A DNA stretch of 64,000 nt from Streptomyces sp. GSL17-111 (lineage in GTDB: Bacteria > Actinomycetota > Actinomycetes > Streptomycetales > Streptomycetaceae), in NCBI RefSeq assembly GCF_037911585.1, contig NZ_JBAJNS010000001.1, positions 2,908,001-2,972,000 on the forward strand, given 5' to 3'. The first letter of the stretch is position 1. Each line of letters starts with the position of its first letter. The notes beneath the pieces were generated by a model. It was not told where the DNA came from. It worked only from the letters and a program-made list of their open reading frames with translations, and ran no database searches. Position numbers and translations under genes: made by a program. Shown here piece after piece: positions 1 to 8,173 of this stretch.

Positions 1-50
1 GCGACCAGCAAGTGACAGCGGTGCCGTCACGTCGGTGAGCAGTGGCGGGT

Positions 51-96
51 GCTGCGGGGAGGAGCGCGAGGTGGGGTTCCCACAACTCCCCGCAGC
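51..96. terminator. Nested inverted repeat, terminator-like
   Basis: An 11-bp perfect inverted repeat (51-61 with 86-96, GCTGCGGGGAG and its complement) encloses a second one (71-75 with 79-83, GTGGG/CCCAC). It has no T-tract, as is common for terminators in high-GC actinomycetes. It precedes the first gene of the window and could end a transcript entering from the left. Confidence 0.45.
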
Positions 97-134
97 CGTC
101 CACCGGGTGTGTCGGGATGGCAGGATGCCGGAGC

Positions 135-596
135 ATGGCGAGCAGAGAGGACAGCGACGAGTCCTACGTCGTCGGGCTGTGCGACCGGATCCTCGGCGAG
201 AGCGCACTGACGCAGCACCGCTTCGACTGGCTGCTGGGCGACCCGGGCGCCGGGGGCCGACGGGTCAGGCTGCCGGTCGACGCCTACTGGCCGGGCCGAC
301 GGCTCGTGGTCGAGTACCGCGAGCTGCAGCATGACCGGCCGATGCCGCACTTCGACAAGCCGGACCGGCTCACCGTGAGCGGCGTGCACCGGGGCGAGCA
401 GCGGGCCCTGTACGACGCCCGGCGCGAGGAGCTGATCCCCGCGCACGGGCTGCGGCTGGTCATCGTCCGTCCGGCGGACCTGGTGGCGGACGGCCGGGGG
501 CGCCTGCGCCGCGACGAGGCGGCCGACCTGGCGGCGCTGGAGGCGATCCTGGCCCCCGGCCGGGACGGTGAGCGGGACGGCACCGCCCACGTCTGA
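135..596 (+). CDS. Hypothetical protein, possible PD-(D/E)XK nuclease fold
   Basis: A 153-aa protein. The middle reads LPVDAYWPGRRLVVEYRELQ, where an Asp sits before a strand carrying a Val-Val-Glu-Tyr-x-Glu pattern. This recalls the D...ExK-type core of DUF559/Vsr-like nucleases, and a later LRLVIVRPADL strand fits that fold. No full family signature is visible. I chose ATG 135 (MASRED); an in-frame ATG at 117 would add six residues, and neither start has a strong ribosome site. It is followed by a 329-bp gap and a regulator on the same strand, so co-transcription is unclear. Function is inferred from local pattern only. Confidence 0.55.
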   Translation: MASREDSDESYVVGLCDRILGESALTQHRFDWLLGDPGAGGRRVRLPVDAYWPGRRLVVEYRELQHDRPMPHFDKPDRLTVSGVHRGEQRALYDARREELIPAHGLRLVIVRPADLVADGRGRLRRDEAADLAALEAILAPGRDGERDGTAHV

Positions 597-925
597 CCGC
601 CGGGGCCCTGCGCCCGGGACGGGAGAACGCGCCTCCCGGCGGCCGGGCCGCCACCGGCGCACGCCCGGACGGCAGGCACGCCGCCGCGTTCCCGTGGTGG
701 GCGAAGAACCGGCTCGGCACGCCGACGAGATCGGGCAGCGCGACGGTGCGCCCGAAGCGACGTCGTCGGGAGGGGGCGTGCGGTATCGCCGGTCACTCGC
801 GCGGGCCGTCCGGGAGGCGGGGCCCCGGGGCCCGTGGGAGCCTCGAACGGAAGCGATGGCCGCCTCCCGTTCCCGTCCCCCTCGGGGCGGAGGCGCCTGG
901 ACCCGCCTCGCCGGAGCGCAGTGGT
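597..925. other. Intergenic region, no gene seen
   Basis: The 329 bases between the nuclease-like gene and the SpoIIE-like gene carry open frames on both strands, but none has a ribosome site, family motif or clean start. The only feature I support is CGGAG at about 911-915, the probable ribosome site of the next gene. Confidence 0.5.
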
Positions 926-3307
926 ATGGATGGTGACAGCTCGTTCCTCTCCTCACCGGAGTCGGCGGAGCCGCGCGAGAACGCGTACCTGGTGTTCGAC
1001 GAGGAGGGGGTCGTCACCGGGTGGAGCCCGCCGGTCGGCCCGCTGCTCGGGTACCCCACGGCGCGGCTGCGGACGCTGCGGGTCCGGGATCTCGTCGACG
1101 ACGCCGTGGCGGCGCGGCTGCTCACGCACGGGGACGGTGAGCCCGACCCGGCAGCCGTGCCCGTCCCCGTCCGGTGTGCGGACGGGGGCCGCGTCGAGCT
1201 GGTGCTGCGACCGCACCGCGTCCGGGTCGGGGCGGACGCCTGGCAGTCGCTGGTGGAGCTGGAGGATCCGGAGCTGGTGCGCCGGCGCTACTTCCGCGAC
1301 GCCGTGCTCCGCGGCCTGTTCGCCAGGTCGCCGTTCATCATCGACGTCTTCGACGACCGGCTCCGCTTCCTCGCCCAGAACCACTCGCAGATCCGCCCGC
1401 ACGGCTCGGCGTCCCGGGTGGTGGGCCTCACCATGCGGGAGGCCGCTCCGGGGGGCCACCTGGACTACGACGCGTTCGAGGAGCGTCAGCGGCGCGTGCT
1501 GGAGACCGGGGAGCCGCAGATCGCGGGGGAGATCCGGGGGCGGCTGCCGGGCGAGCACGATCGTGAGGTCGTCTACTCGGAGACGATCGCCCCGCTGCGT
1601 GACGCGTCGGGTGCGGTGATCGCGCTGCTCCACCTGGTGCTGGACACCACGGACCGGGTCCATGCCCGCGAGCGCCTCGCGCTGGTGAACGAGGCCAGCG
1701 GGAAGATGGGCACGACCCTCGACGTGACGCGGACCGCGCGGGAGATCGCCGAGGCCGTCGTGCCGGGCTTCGCCGATCTCGCCTGCGTCGACCTGCTGGA
1801 GCCCGGGGACGGGACCGGGGAGGCCGCACTGACCCGGCGGGCGACCGCCGGGGCCGCCGGAAACGCCGGGGAGCCCGGTGCGTCGCTGCCGCTCCCCCCG
1901 CTCCCGCTGGCCCTGCGGGCCCTGCACGACGGTGGGCCGCTGCTCCTGACCGGGGAGCGCCTCGCCGCCGAGCTCGCCCCGACGGGCCGCGCCGCGGGGG
2001 AGGACGGGCCGCACTCGTGGCTGCTGGTGCCGATGCGGGCGCGGGGCGAGTCGCTGGGCGTCGTGGGCTTCGCCCGGTCGCGCTGGTCGCCGCTCTTCGA
2101 GCCCGACGACGTCCTGCTCGCGGAGGAGCTGGCGGCCCGGGCGGGGGCCAGTGTGGACAACGCCGTGCGGTACTCGCAGGAGCGGGCCACGGCGCTGGCG
2201 TTGCAGCGCAGCCTGCTCCCCCAGCGCTTCCCGGACGTGCTGACGCTGGAGTCGGCCTCGCGCTACCTGCCGTCCTCGGGGCAGCCGATGCCGGGGGGTG
2301 CGTGGTTCGACGTGCTGCGGCTCTCCAGCGCCCGCATCGGCCTGGTCGTGGGCAGCGCGCCCGGCACGGGCCTGGCCTCGGCCGTCACCATGGGCCGGGT
2401 CCGTACGGCCGTCCGCACCCTCGCGGACCTCGACCTGCCGCCGGACGAACTGCTCTCGCAGCTGGACGACCAGGTGCGGCGGCAGCAGGAGGAGCTGGCC
2501 GAGGGCGCCAGCAGTGCGGCGGGGACGACCTGCGTGTACGCGGTGATCGACCCGGTGGCCAGGAGTTGCACGCTGGCCACCGCGGGGCACCCGGCCCCCG
2601 TCCTGGTGCCGCGAGGCGGGGCGCCCGGACGGGTCGACGTGCCGTCGGCCCCGGCCCTCGGAACCGGTGCCCCGCTGTTCGAGAGCCGGACGCTGCCGCT
2701 GGACGAGGGCGACGTCCTGCTGCTGCACACCGGCCCGGCCCCGGAGCGGGCGGCTCCGGACGCGTGGGCCGACGCGGTCGGCGCGTTTCTCGACGGGCTC
2801 CGGACGTCGGCGGGGCCCGGGGACGACGGCCCGGAGCCCACCCTCGACGCCCTGTGCGACGCCGTGCTGGCCCGCCTCGGGCCGACGGAGCTCGGGACGG
2901 ACCTGGCCCTGCTGTCCGTGCGCGCGCACCCGCTGCCCGAGGACCGCCACGCCGCCTGGGAGCTGCCCGTCGACCCGCGTTCGGTGGGGCGTGCCCGCGA
3001 ACTGACGGCACAGCAGCTGACCCGGTGGTCGATGGAGGAGCTCGTCCCGACCACGGAGCTGCTGGTCAGCGAGCTGGTGACCAACGCCGTCCGGTACGGC
3101 GCCCCGCCGCTGCGCCTGCAGCTGATCTGGGGGCGGACGCTGGTCTGCGAGGTGTGGGACGGCAGCAGCACCGCCCCCCACGTGCGGCGGGCCCTCGACA
3201 CGGACGAGGGCGGGCGCGGGCTGTTCATGGTCGCCCAGCTCGCCGAGTTGTGGGGGACGCGCTACGGGCCGCGCGGGAAGGTCATCTGGGCGGAGGAGGC
3301 CCTCTGA
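926..3307 (+). CDS. PAS-GAF-SpoIIE-HATPase regulator with degenerate phosphatase domain
   Basis: A 793-aa cytoplasmic regulator of the RsbU/RsbW type. Segments are a PAS-like region (about 10-115), a second PAS (about 130-245), GAF (about 255-420), SpoIIE/PP2C (about 430-665) and an RsbW-like histidine-kinase ATPase (about 685-793). The ATPase keeps its N box (ELVTNAVRYG, near 716-725) and a GRGL motif. The phosphatase does not keep its metal ligands: GGDWYD is GGAWFD (A459), the GDVxG element is GSAPG (S477), and TDGL is TGPA (G603); AGHPAP is retained. Family knowledge predicts a sigma/anti-sigma partner-switching role; here the inference is a pseudophosphatase sensor joined to a likely active ATPase. 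ATG 926 has CGGAG 10 nt upstream. Confidence 0.85.
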   Translation: MDGDSSFLSSPESAEPRENAYLVFDEEGVVTGWSPPVGPLLGYPTARLRTLRVRDLVDDAVAARLLTHGDGEPDPAAVPVPVRCADGGRVELVLRPHRVRVGADAWQSLVELEDPELVRRRYFRDAVLRGLFARSPFIIDVFDDRLRFLAQNHSQIRPHGSASRVVGLTMREAAPGGHLDYDAFEERQRRVLETGEPQIAGEIRGRLPGEHDREVVYSETIAPLRDASGAVIALLHLVLDTTDRVHARERLALVNEASGKMGTTLDVTRTAREIAEAVVPGFADLACVDLLEPGDGTGEAALTRRATAGAAGNAGEPGASLPLPPLPLALRALHDGGPLLLTGERLAAELAPTGRAAGEDGPHSWLLVPMRARGESLGVVGFARSRWSPLFEPDDVLLAEELAARAGASVDNAVRYSQERATALALQRSLLPQRFPDVLTLESASRYLPSSGQPMPGGAWFDVLRLSSARIGLVVGSAPGTGLASAVTMGRVRTAVRTLADLDLPPDELLSQLDDQVRRQQEELAEGASSAAGTTCVYAVIDPVARSCTLATAGHPAPVLVPRGGAPGRVDVPSAPALGTGAPLFESRTLPLDEGDVLLLHTGPAPERAAPDAWADAVGAFLDGLRTSAGPGDDGPEPTLDALCDAVLARLGPTELGTDLALLSVRAHPLPEDRHAAWELPVDPRSVGRARELTAQQLTRWSMEELVPTTELLVSELVTNAVRYGAPPLRLQLIWGRTLVCEVWDGSSTAPHVRRALDTDEGGRGLFMVAQLAELWGTRYGPRGKVIWAEEAL

Positions 3308-3317
3308 CGCGGCCCCC

Positions 3318-3376
3318 GCCTGACGCCGGGCCCCCTCCGGCGTCAGGCCCGGCGTCAGGCCCGGCCCGGCGTCAGG
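3318..3376. terminator. Bidirectional terminator with repeated arm
   Basis: A 12-bp perfect inverted repeat (3318-3329 with 3337-3348) lies between convergent genes. The right arm CCGGCGTCAGGC is repeated at 3349-3360 and nearly completely at 3366-3376, so three alternative hairpins can pair with one left arm. The last copy contains the stop codon of the minus-strand DUF6230 gene. Confidence 0.75.
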
Positions 3377-4061
3377 GGGTGCCGACGGGCGGCGCCGGTG
3401 CGGGGCAGGCGACGTCGCCGGGGCGCACGCTGAGGTTGAGGTGCGGTGTGGTGAGGAGGCCGGGGATCTGGATGTCCTGGACGGTTCCGGTGATGCCGTC
3501 GAACTTCGCGTAGCCGGCCTGGATGCCGAAGCGGTGCTCGGGGGCGCCCAGCGGGTTGTCCACGGGGTTCCCCGCCTCGTCGTCGACGGTGGTGACATCG
3601 GCGCCGTCGACGTTGAGGTCGACGACGCCGTCCATGTCCAGGACGCCCGTGGCCTCGCGGACGTCCAGCACGGTGTTCTGCGTGGTGATCTCCCACGAGG
3701 CGGGGTCGTCGTCGCCGAGGGTGAACAGGAGCGTGTAGGTCGCCCCCATGATCTCCTGCTGCTGGCTCAGACACAGGCCGTTGATGACGCCGTCGGCGAA
3801 GCCCATGCGCAGGACGCGGACGGTGCCGGTCGTGCCGTCCGGCCGGGTGTGGGGCACGTCGACGACGGCGGCGCCGTACTGCGTGCCGTAGACGCTGCTG
3901 GTCGCCAGGCGCAGGGGCCGGTCCTGGATCTTCAGGTCGAGCGCCAGCGCGCCGGACGTCATGGCGCCGCCGAGGCCGCCGGCCGTCAGCAGGGCGGGGA
4001 GGGCGACGAGCGCGCCGCGCCGCCAGTGGGTGCGCCCTTCGGGCAGTGCGCGGAGGGTCAT
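3372..4061 (-). CDS. DUF6230 family exported protein (third copy)
   Basis: A 229-aa protein with a basic N-terminus, a hydrophobic stretch at about 18-40 ending near GALAL, and then a beta-rich domain of the DUF6230 type, as in the other two copies in this cluster. The hydrophobic segment is a signal anchor or signal peptide, so the domain is outside the membrane. ATG 4061 overlaps the stop of the preceding secreted-protein gene (ATGA), which indicates translational coupling. It is the last gene of the six-gene series and ends in a terminator. The family has no assigned biochemical function; I infer only a cell-envelope location. Confidence 0.8.
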   Translation of the reverse strand: MTLRALPEGRTHWRRGALVALPALLTAGGLGGAMTSGALALDLKIQDRPLRLATSSVYGTQYGAAVVDVPHTRPDGTTGTVRVLRMGFADGVINGLCLSQQQEIMGATYTLLFTLGDDDPASWEITTQNTVLDVREATGVLDMDGVVDLNVDGADVTTVDDEAGNPVDNPLGAPEHRFGIQAGYAKFDGITGTVQDIQIPGLLTTPHLNLSVRPGDVACPAPAPPVGTP

Positions 4062-4699
4062 GGGGCCGTCACCGTGATCGTTCCGGGGAGGTGGATCGGG
4101 TTGTCGGTGTTGCTGATCCCGGCCTGTTCGTCGATGGTCCGGATGGCGTAGATCCGGCCCTCGAAGTCCTCGGCGCCGGCGGTCAGCGGGATGAGGGAGC
4201 CGAAGAGGTTCAGCAGCCCCTGGACGCCGCAGATCCTGACCAGCACGCGGACGCAGATGTCGGTGATGTCGCCCCACATGACGGTGGTCTGCGGGTTGCC
4301 CTGGTCGTCGGCACCGCCGAGCGAGCCCTCCTCGGGCACGTCGATGACGACGGTGTGGCCGTCGGCGCGCTGCGTGACGTTCATGTGGTGGCGGATCGTC
4401 AGCTTCTTGAACGTGTACTGCGTCGTGGTCACCTCCGTTCCGTCCGAGAGCCGGATGCGGACGCCGGTCCGCACGCTCAGGGACTGGGCGAGCAGCCGGT
4501 CGATGCGGACGTCGAGTGGGTCGGGCGAGGGGAGGAACGGGACGCCCAGCGGAGGGTGTTCGGCCGCGACGGGACCGGCCGCCGCACCCTCCCGTCCGGG
4601 CAGGACCGCCGTGGCCACGGCGACGAGCAGGGCGAGCGCGACGGCCAGGGCGCGTCGGGCGCGGCGCCCGGGGCCGGGCCCGTACGTGCGCGCGCCCAT
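4058..4699 (-). CDS. Secreted protein of the DUF6230/DUF6114 cluster
   Basis: A 213-aa protein starting MGARTYG, with an Arg-rich n-region and a hydrophobic core (ALAVALALLVAVATAV) consistent with a Sec signal peptide ending near residue 40. The mature part has no Pfam family I recognise; it contains a Cys pair (ICVRVLVRICG) and ends TITVTAP. Its start overlaps the stop of the upstream DUF6114 gene (TGATG), and its stop overlaps the start of the downstream DUF6230 gene, so all three are probably translated together. Its role is unknown; the context suggests an envelope-associated complex. Confidence 0.75.
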   Translation of the reverse strand: MGARTYGPGPGRRARRALAVALALLVAVATAVLPGREGAAAGPVAAEHPPLGVPFLPSPDPLDVRIDRLLAQSLSVRTGVRIRLSDGTEVTTTQYTFKKLTIRHHMNVTQRADGHTVVIDVPEEGSLGGADDQGNPQTTVMWGDITDICVRVLVRICGVQGLLNLFGSLIPLTAGAEDFEGRIYAIRTIDEQAGISNTDNPIHLPGTITVTAP

Positions 4700-5202
4700 C
4701 ACGCACCGTCCGCCGGGTCCGGGGCGGGCCGACGGCGGTGCCGAGGCGGCCGCTTGGGGCCCCAGCCGACCATCATCGAGCCGCCCAGCACGCCGAGGGC
4801 CATGCCGACGACGAAGCCGCCGAGGTTGGACGTCACCAGCGAGACGACGGCGAGCACGGCCCCGATGAGGCCGAAGGTCCAGCGCTGCGCGGGCAGGGCG
4901 AGCGGGATGAGCCCGGAGAGGATCATGCCGCCCCCGACGAGGTACCCCGCCACGCCGCCGAAGCCGGTGGTGACGATGAGCTGGAGGGAGCTGAGGGAGA
5001 ACTTCAGGACCGTCCAGCCCCCGGCGACGAGCCACACACAGCCCCAGAACGGGCGGGTGCGGCGGAAGGCGCCGAACCAGACCCACAGGGCGCGCAGGGC
5101 GTGACCGGCCGCGCGGGCCCGACGCCGAGCGCCGGGGCGCGCGGCGGGGTCGGTACCGGGGTCGGTGGTGGGGTCGGTCGCGGCCGTGGCACCGGTCAGC
5201 AT
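4699..5202 (-). CDS. DUF6114 family integral membrane protein (second copy)
   Basis: A 167-aa protein with a Pro/Thr/Arg-rich cytoplasmic N-terminus of about 45 residues, a FRRTRPFWG motif, then about four hydrophobic segments rich in Gly (VAGYLVGGGMILSGL, SNLGGFVVGMALGVLGGSMM). The family signature shared with the copy at 6059-6568 is RPFWG followed by SNLGGFVVGM. The start ATG at 5202 overlaps the upstream DUF6230 stop by seven bases (ATGCTGA). The family is uncharacterised; pairing with DUF6230 proteins suggests a membrane partner for an exported protein. Confidence 0.82.
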   Translation of the reverse strand: MLTGATAATDPTTDPGTDPAARPGARRRARAAGHALRALWVWFGAFRRTRPFWGCVWLVAGGWTVLKFSLSSLQLIVTTGFGGVAGYLVGGGMILSGLIPLALPAQRWTFGLIGAVLAVVSLVTSNLGGFVVGMALGVLGGSMMVGWGPKRPPRHRRRPAPDPADGA

Positions 5203-6020
5203 GTCGTCGCCTTCCCGCCGACGACCTTCAGCGTCAGCTGCGGCAGGGCGAGGGAGCCCGCGATCTCGGCGTCGTAGGCGGTGGCGTCGAGGCCGTGGAG
5301 TTCGACGGAGCTGCCGCCGTCCTCGCCCGTGGAGCCGAGGCCGAACGCGCCGGGCCGGGCCCCGGTCAGCGGCTTGCCGTCCACGAGCACCTGGTCCGCC
5401 GACTGCCCGATGACCGCGTTCTCCAGGGTGGTGACGCCCGAGGAGTTGAGCTCGACGGCCTGGAGGTAGAGGTTCGACGCGTCGATGTCGGGGGTGAACT
5501 CGGCCGGCGCGCCGTCCTGGACGTCCTGGCCGGCCGTCAGCAGCAGCGAGTACGGGACGCCCGCGATCTCCTGGTGGACGATCGCGCACAGCCCGGCGAG
5601 ACCGGCGCTCGCGAAGCCGACGCGGGTCATGCCGGTGTCCGTGGAGGTGGTGCCGTCGGGGTGGCCGACCGGCGGGGTGTTGACGATCGCGCCGAAGCCC
5701 AGCCCGGAGACGCCGTTGGAGGTCAGGGAGAAGGGCTGATCGGTGACGTTGAACGTGGCGGCGAGGGCGCCCTGGGTCAGGGCGGTGGCCAGCGCGCCGA
5801 CGGCGAGGGCCGCCGGGACGAAGGCGAGCGCGCCGCGTCCCCACCGGGTGCCGCGCCGGGTGCCGTCCTCGGCCTCGGCCAGCATGCGCCGGTTCCAGGA
5901 CGCCACGCCCTCGGCGCCGGTGGCGGGCAGCCTGCGGAGGGCGCCGAGGGTTCCGAGGGCGACACGCCGGTGGGCTCCGCGTCGGCGCGGAGCGGTGAGG
6001 GAGGGCGGGGGAAGGGTCAT
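5196..6020 (-). CDS. DUF6230 family exported protein (second copy)
   Basis: A 274-aa protein, longer than the other two copies because of about 65 extra N-terminal residues that are Arg/Pro-rich. The hydrophobic segment (about residues 66-85, ending GALAAT) and the beta-rich domain align with the neighbouring copies, including the QGALAA junction, the RVGFASAGLAGLC-like segment and a final Cys. ATG 6020 was chosen; an internal start near 5884 (MLAEAED) would give a length closer to the other copies. It overlaps the downstream DUF6114 gene. Confidence 0.78.
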   Translation of the reverse strand: MTLPPPSLTAPRRRGAHRRVALGTLGALRRLPATGAEGVASWNRRMLAEAEDGTRRGTRWGRGALAFVPAALAVGALATALTQGALAATFNVTDQPFSLTSNGVSGLGFGAIVNTPPVGHPDGTTSTDTGMTRVGFASAGLAGLCAIVHQEIAGVPYSLLLTAGQDVQDGAPAEFTPDIDASNLYLQAVELNSSGVTTLENAVIGQSADQVLVDGKPLTGARPGAFGLGSTGEDGGSSVELHGLDATAYDAEIAGSLALPQLTLKVVGGKATTC

Positions 6021-6058
6021 GGCCGTCTGCTCCGTGGGTGGGCGGTGGGCGGGGGCGG

Positions 6059-6568
6059 TCACGGCGTGCCCGGCGCTTCGGCGGGCTCCGCCGCCGGGAG
6101 GCGCCGGAGGCGGCGCCACCGGCGGGCGGGCCGCTCGGGCAGCCAGCCGAAGGCCATCGACCCCCCGAGGACCGCGAGGACCATGCCGACGACGAAGCCG
6201 CCGAGGTTGGACAGCGGGAAGGACGCGACCCCGGCGATCACCGCGATGACTCCCGCGGTGTGCCGCTGGCCGGGCATCAGGAGGATGAGCAGGGCCATGG
6301 CCATGAGGAGCACGCCACCGGCCATGCCGGCGATGCCGCCGACACCGACCTGGAGGATCTTCCCGAGCGGCGCCATGGGCAGGAAGAAGATGACGAAGCC
6401 GCCGAGCCCCGTCCACAGCGCGCCCCAGAAGGGGCGGACGCGGCGCCACCGGCGGAAGGCCGTGCGGGCCCGGCGCAGCGGCGAGCGGGACGTCCGGGGG
6501 CGTGCGGCCCCGCGGGCGCCCGGGCCGGGCGCGTCGGGGGAGGGGGTGGGAGCCGGGTCGGTCGTCAT
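6059..6568 (-). CDS. DUF6114 family integral membrane protein (first copy)
   Basis: A 169-aa protein with a Pro-rich N-terminus, the VRPFWGALW motif, and about four membrane segments (GGFVIFFLPMAPL, GGIAGMAGGVLLMAMALLILLM, GVIAVIAGVASF, SNLGGFVVGMVLAVLGGSMAF), ending in an Arg-rich tail. ATG 6568 is the first plausible start and lies after the hairpin and heptad repeats that follow the upstream DUF6230 gene. The 38-bp gap to the next gene is short enough for an operon. Function unknown. Confidence 0.82.
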   Translation of the reverse strand: MTTDPAPTPSPDAPGPGARGAARPRTSRSPLRRARTAFRRWRRVRPFWGALWTGLGGFVIFFLPMAPLGKILQVGVGGIAGMAGGVLLMAMALLILLMPGQRHTAGVIAVIAGVASFPLSNLGGFVVGMVLAVLGGSMAFGWLPERPARRWRRLRRLPAAEPAEAPGTP

Positions 6569-6600
6569 GGCGGCCTCGCAGGAGAGCGGGAGGGTCGTCG

Positions 6601-6668
6601 GTGCGACGTGCGACGTGCGACGTGCGACGTGCGGGGTGGGGCCCGGTCGGCCTGGCCCCACCCCGCAC
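6601..6668 (-). repeat. Heptad tandem repeat plus 15-bp hairpin in an operon gap
   Basis: Four exact tandem copies of GTGCGAC (6601-6628) abut a perfect 15-bp inverted repeat, 6629-6643 with 6654-6668, with a 10-nt loop. On the transcribed minus strand the hairpin comes 11 nt after the DUF6230 stop, then the repeats, then the DUF6114 start. The position fits an intercistronic attenuator or mRNA-stability hairpin. Confidence 0.7.
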
Positions 6669-6678
6669 GCCACCCGCG

Positions 6679-7365
6679 TCAGCCTTCGCAGCCCTGGTCG
6701 CCGTGCTTGATGCCGATGGAGAGGTCCGGCAGCGTGATCGCGCCGGAGATGGTGGCGCCGTTCGCGTCGGCGGCCAGGTCGGCCAGGTCGGTCCGGCCGC
6801 CGGTGGCGTCCAGGCCGAACTGGCCGGGGGTGCCGCCGGTGAGACCGGTGTCCTTGATGTTCTCGCTGTCAGCGGCGGCGCCGATGGTGTTGGGCGTGAC
6901 ATCGCTGGCGTTCAGCGTGGCGGTGGCGGCGCCCACGGCCTGGGCGTCCAGGACGAGCTTGTTGGCCTGGAGGCCGTCACCGCCGGCCAGCTGTTCGGGC
7001 GTCAGGGGGGTCTGTGCCGCCGGGGAGTGGATGTTCAGCGACCAGGTGCCGAGGTCGCCGATGACCGGCAGGTTCACCGACTGGGTCGCGTGGACGCAGA
7101 TGCCGTCCAGCCCGGCCCGGGGGATGCCGACCTGGGCCACGGCCTTCTCGCCGCCCGCGTCGACGGAGTTCATGATCGCGCCGATGCCGTCGGGGGCGGC
7201 CACGGTCTTGGAGCTGAGGGTGAACGGGACGCTCGTGAGCGACAGGTTCGCCGCGAGGGCGCCCTGCACCATGGCGGCCGTCATGGCGCCGACGGCGATG
7301 CCGGCCGGCAGGGCGAGCGCGGCCGATCTGCGCCAGCGGGTGACTCCTCTGACCGATTCCTTCAT
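6679..7365 (-). CDS. DUF6230 family exported protein (first copy)
   Basis: A 228-aa protein starting MKESVRG, with a signal-anchor-like segment (AALALPAGIAVGAMTAAMVQGALAA, roughly 15-39) and a beta-rich exported domain with Cys residues near the C-terminus (DQGCEG). ATG 7365 has GGAGAA 5-10 nt upstream; an in-frame TTG at 7377 is not needed. It is the first gene of the six-gene series, so the promoter should lie in the 87 bp between it and the signal peptidase gene. Family function is unknown. Confidence 0.82.
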   Translation of the reverse strand: MKESVRGVTRWRRSAALALPAGIAVGAMTAAMVQGALAANLSLTSVPFTLSSKTVAAPDGIGAIMNSVDAGGEKAVAQVGIPRAGLDGICVHATQSVNLPVIGDLGTWSLNIHSPAAQTPLTPEQLAGGDGLQANKLVLDAQAVGAATATLNASDVTPNTIGAAADSENIKDTGLTGGTPGQFGLDATGGRTDLADLAADANGATISGAITLPDLSIGIKHGDQGCEG

Positions 7366-7464
7366 GGGGTTCTCCAACCGTCGTCCCCGCGCTCGGTGCG
7401 CAGGGGGGGAGTGGGTCCGGCCGTGGGGCTCCGGGTGGGGACCGCCCCGGTGCGGGGCGGATGT

Positions 7465-8073
7465 TCAGGGGCCGTCGCCCGGCACCTCCGTCAGGTGCGG
7501 GCGGTTGCCGATGCCGTGCGGGGCGGACGGCGGCCAGACGCGCGCGCCGACCCGTCCGGCGACGTCCTCCAGGCGTCCCCACCCGTAGACGCGGGAGTCG
7601 TCGGAGACGTCGGGGTTGTCGCCCAGGAAGAAGAACCGGCCCGGCGGGACGGTCCGCATGCGGGGCGCGGCCGAGCGGGTGCCGTCCGCCCGGCAGCAGT
7701 TGCCGGTGCGCCCGGCGCGGTCGCTCCAGGCGTCCGACGCCACCCGGTGGAGGCGGTCGTCGCCCGCCGTCCTGAGCAGCACCTCGAAGGGGTCCTGCGG
7801 GGTGGAGACGATGCCGACGCGATCGCCCGGCAGCGCGATGACGCGCTTGACGATGAGCACGTCCGTGCGGGGCCGGTGCATCAGGACGAGGTCGAACCGG
7901 CGGACGTCGTCGGCCGAGCCGGGGGCGGCGAGCAGCCGCTCGCCGTCGTGCAGGGTCGGTGCCATGCTGGCGCCCTCGACGCGCACGCTCAGCGCGGTGA
8001 CGCCGACGGCCGTGCCGCCGCTCAGGACCGTGAGCACGGCGAGCAGCGCGACGAGGAACCGGCGCGGTCTCAT
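7465..8073 (-). CDS. lepB: Signal peptidase I
   Basis: A 202-aa S26 signal peptidase that removes Sec signal peptides at the outer face of the membrane. An N-terminal membrane anchor (residues 7-28) is followed by the catalytic Ser36 in VEGASMAPTL and the general-base Lys76 in IVKRVIALPGDRV. The FFLGDNPDVSDDSR box near the C-terminus is the usual box E. ATG 8073 is the only good start. It lies just upstream of, and on the same strand as, the exported DUF6230/DUF6114 proteins, which it may process. Streptomycetes usually have several paralogues, so the symbol is generic. Confidence 0.92.
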   Translation of the reverse strand: MRPRRFLVALLAVLTVLSGGTAVGVTALSVRVEGASMAPTLHDGERLLAAPGSADDVRRFDLVLMHRPRTDVLIVKRVIALPGDRVGIVSTPQDPFEVLLRTAGDDRLHRVASDAWSDRAGRTGNCCRADGTRSAAPRMRTVPPGRFFFLGDNPDVSDDSRVYGWGRLEDVAGRVGARVWPPSAPHGIGNRPHLTEVPGDGP

Positions 8074-8173
8074 CCGGCCGTTCCGTCCGGTGCGGACCGG
8101 GGGTCGGACATCGGTGCTGTGGTCATGACGGGACCGTAGGGAGCGATCCACGCGGCTTCTGTGACCGTACCGC

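Noticed and set aside
953..3598. 881-aa open frame on the minus strand opposite the SpoIIE-like gene
   Set aside because: It is a GC-driven antisense frame with low-complexity Arg/Pro/Gly composition and no motif; the plus-strand gene has recognisable domains.
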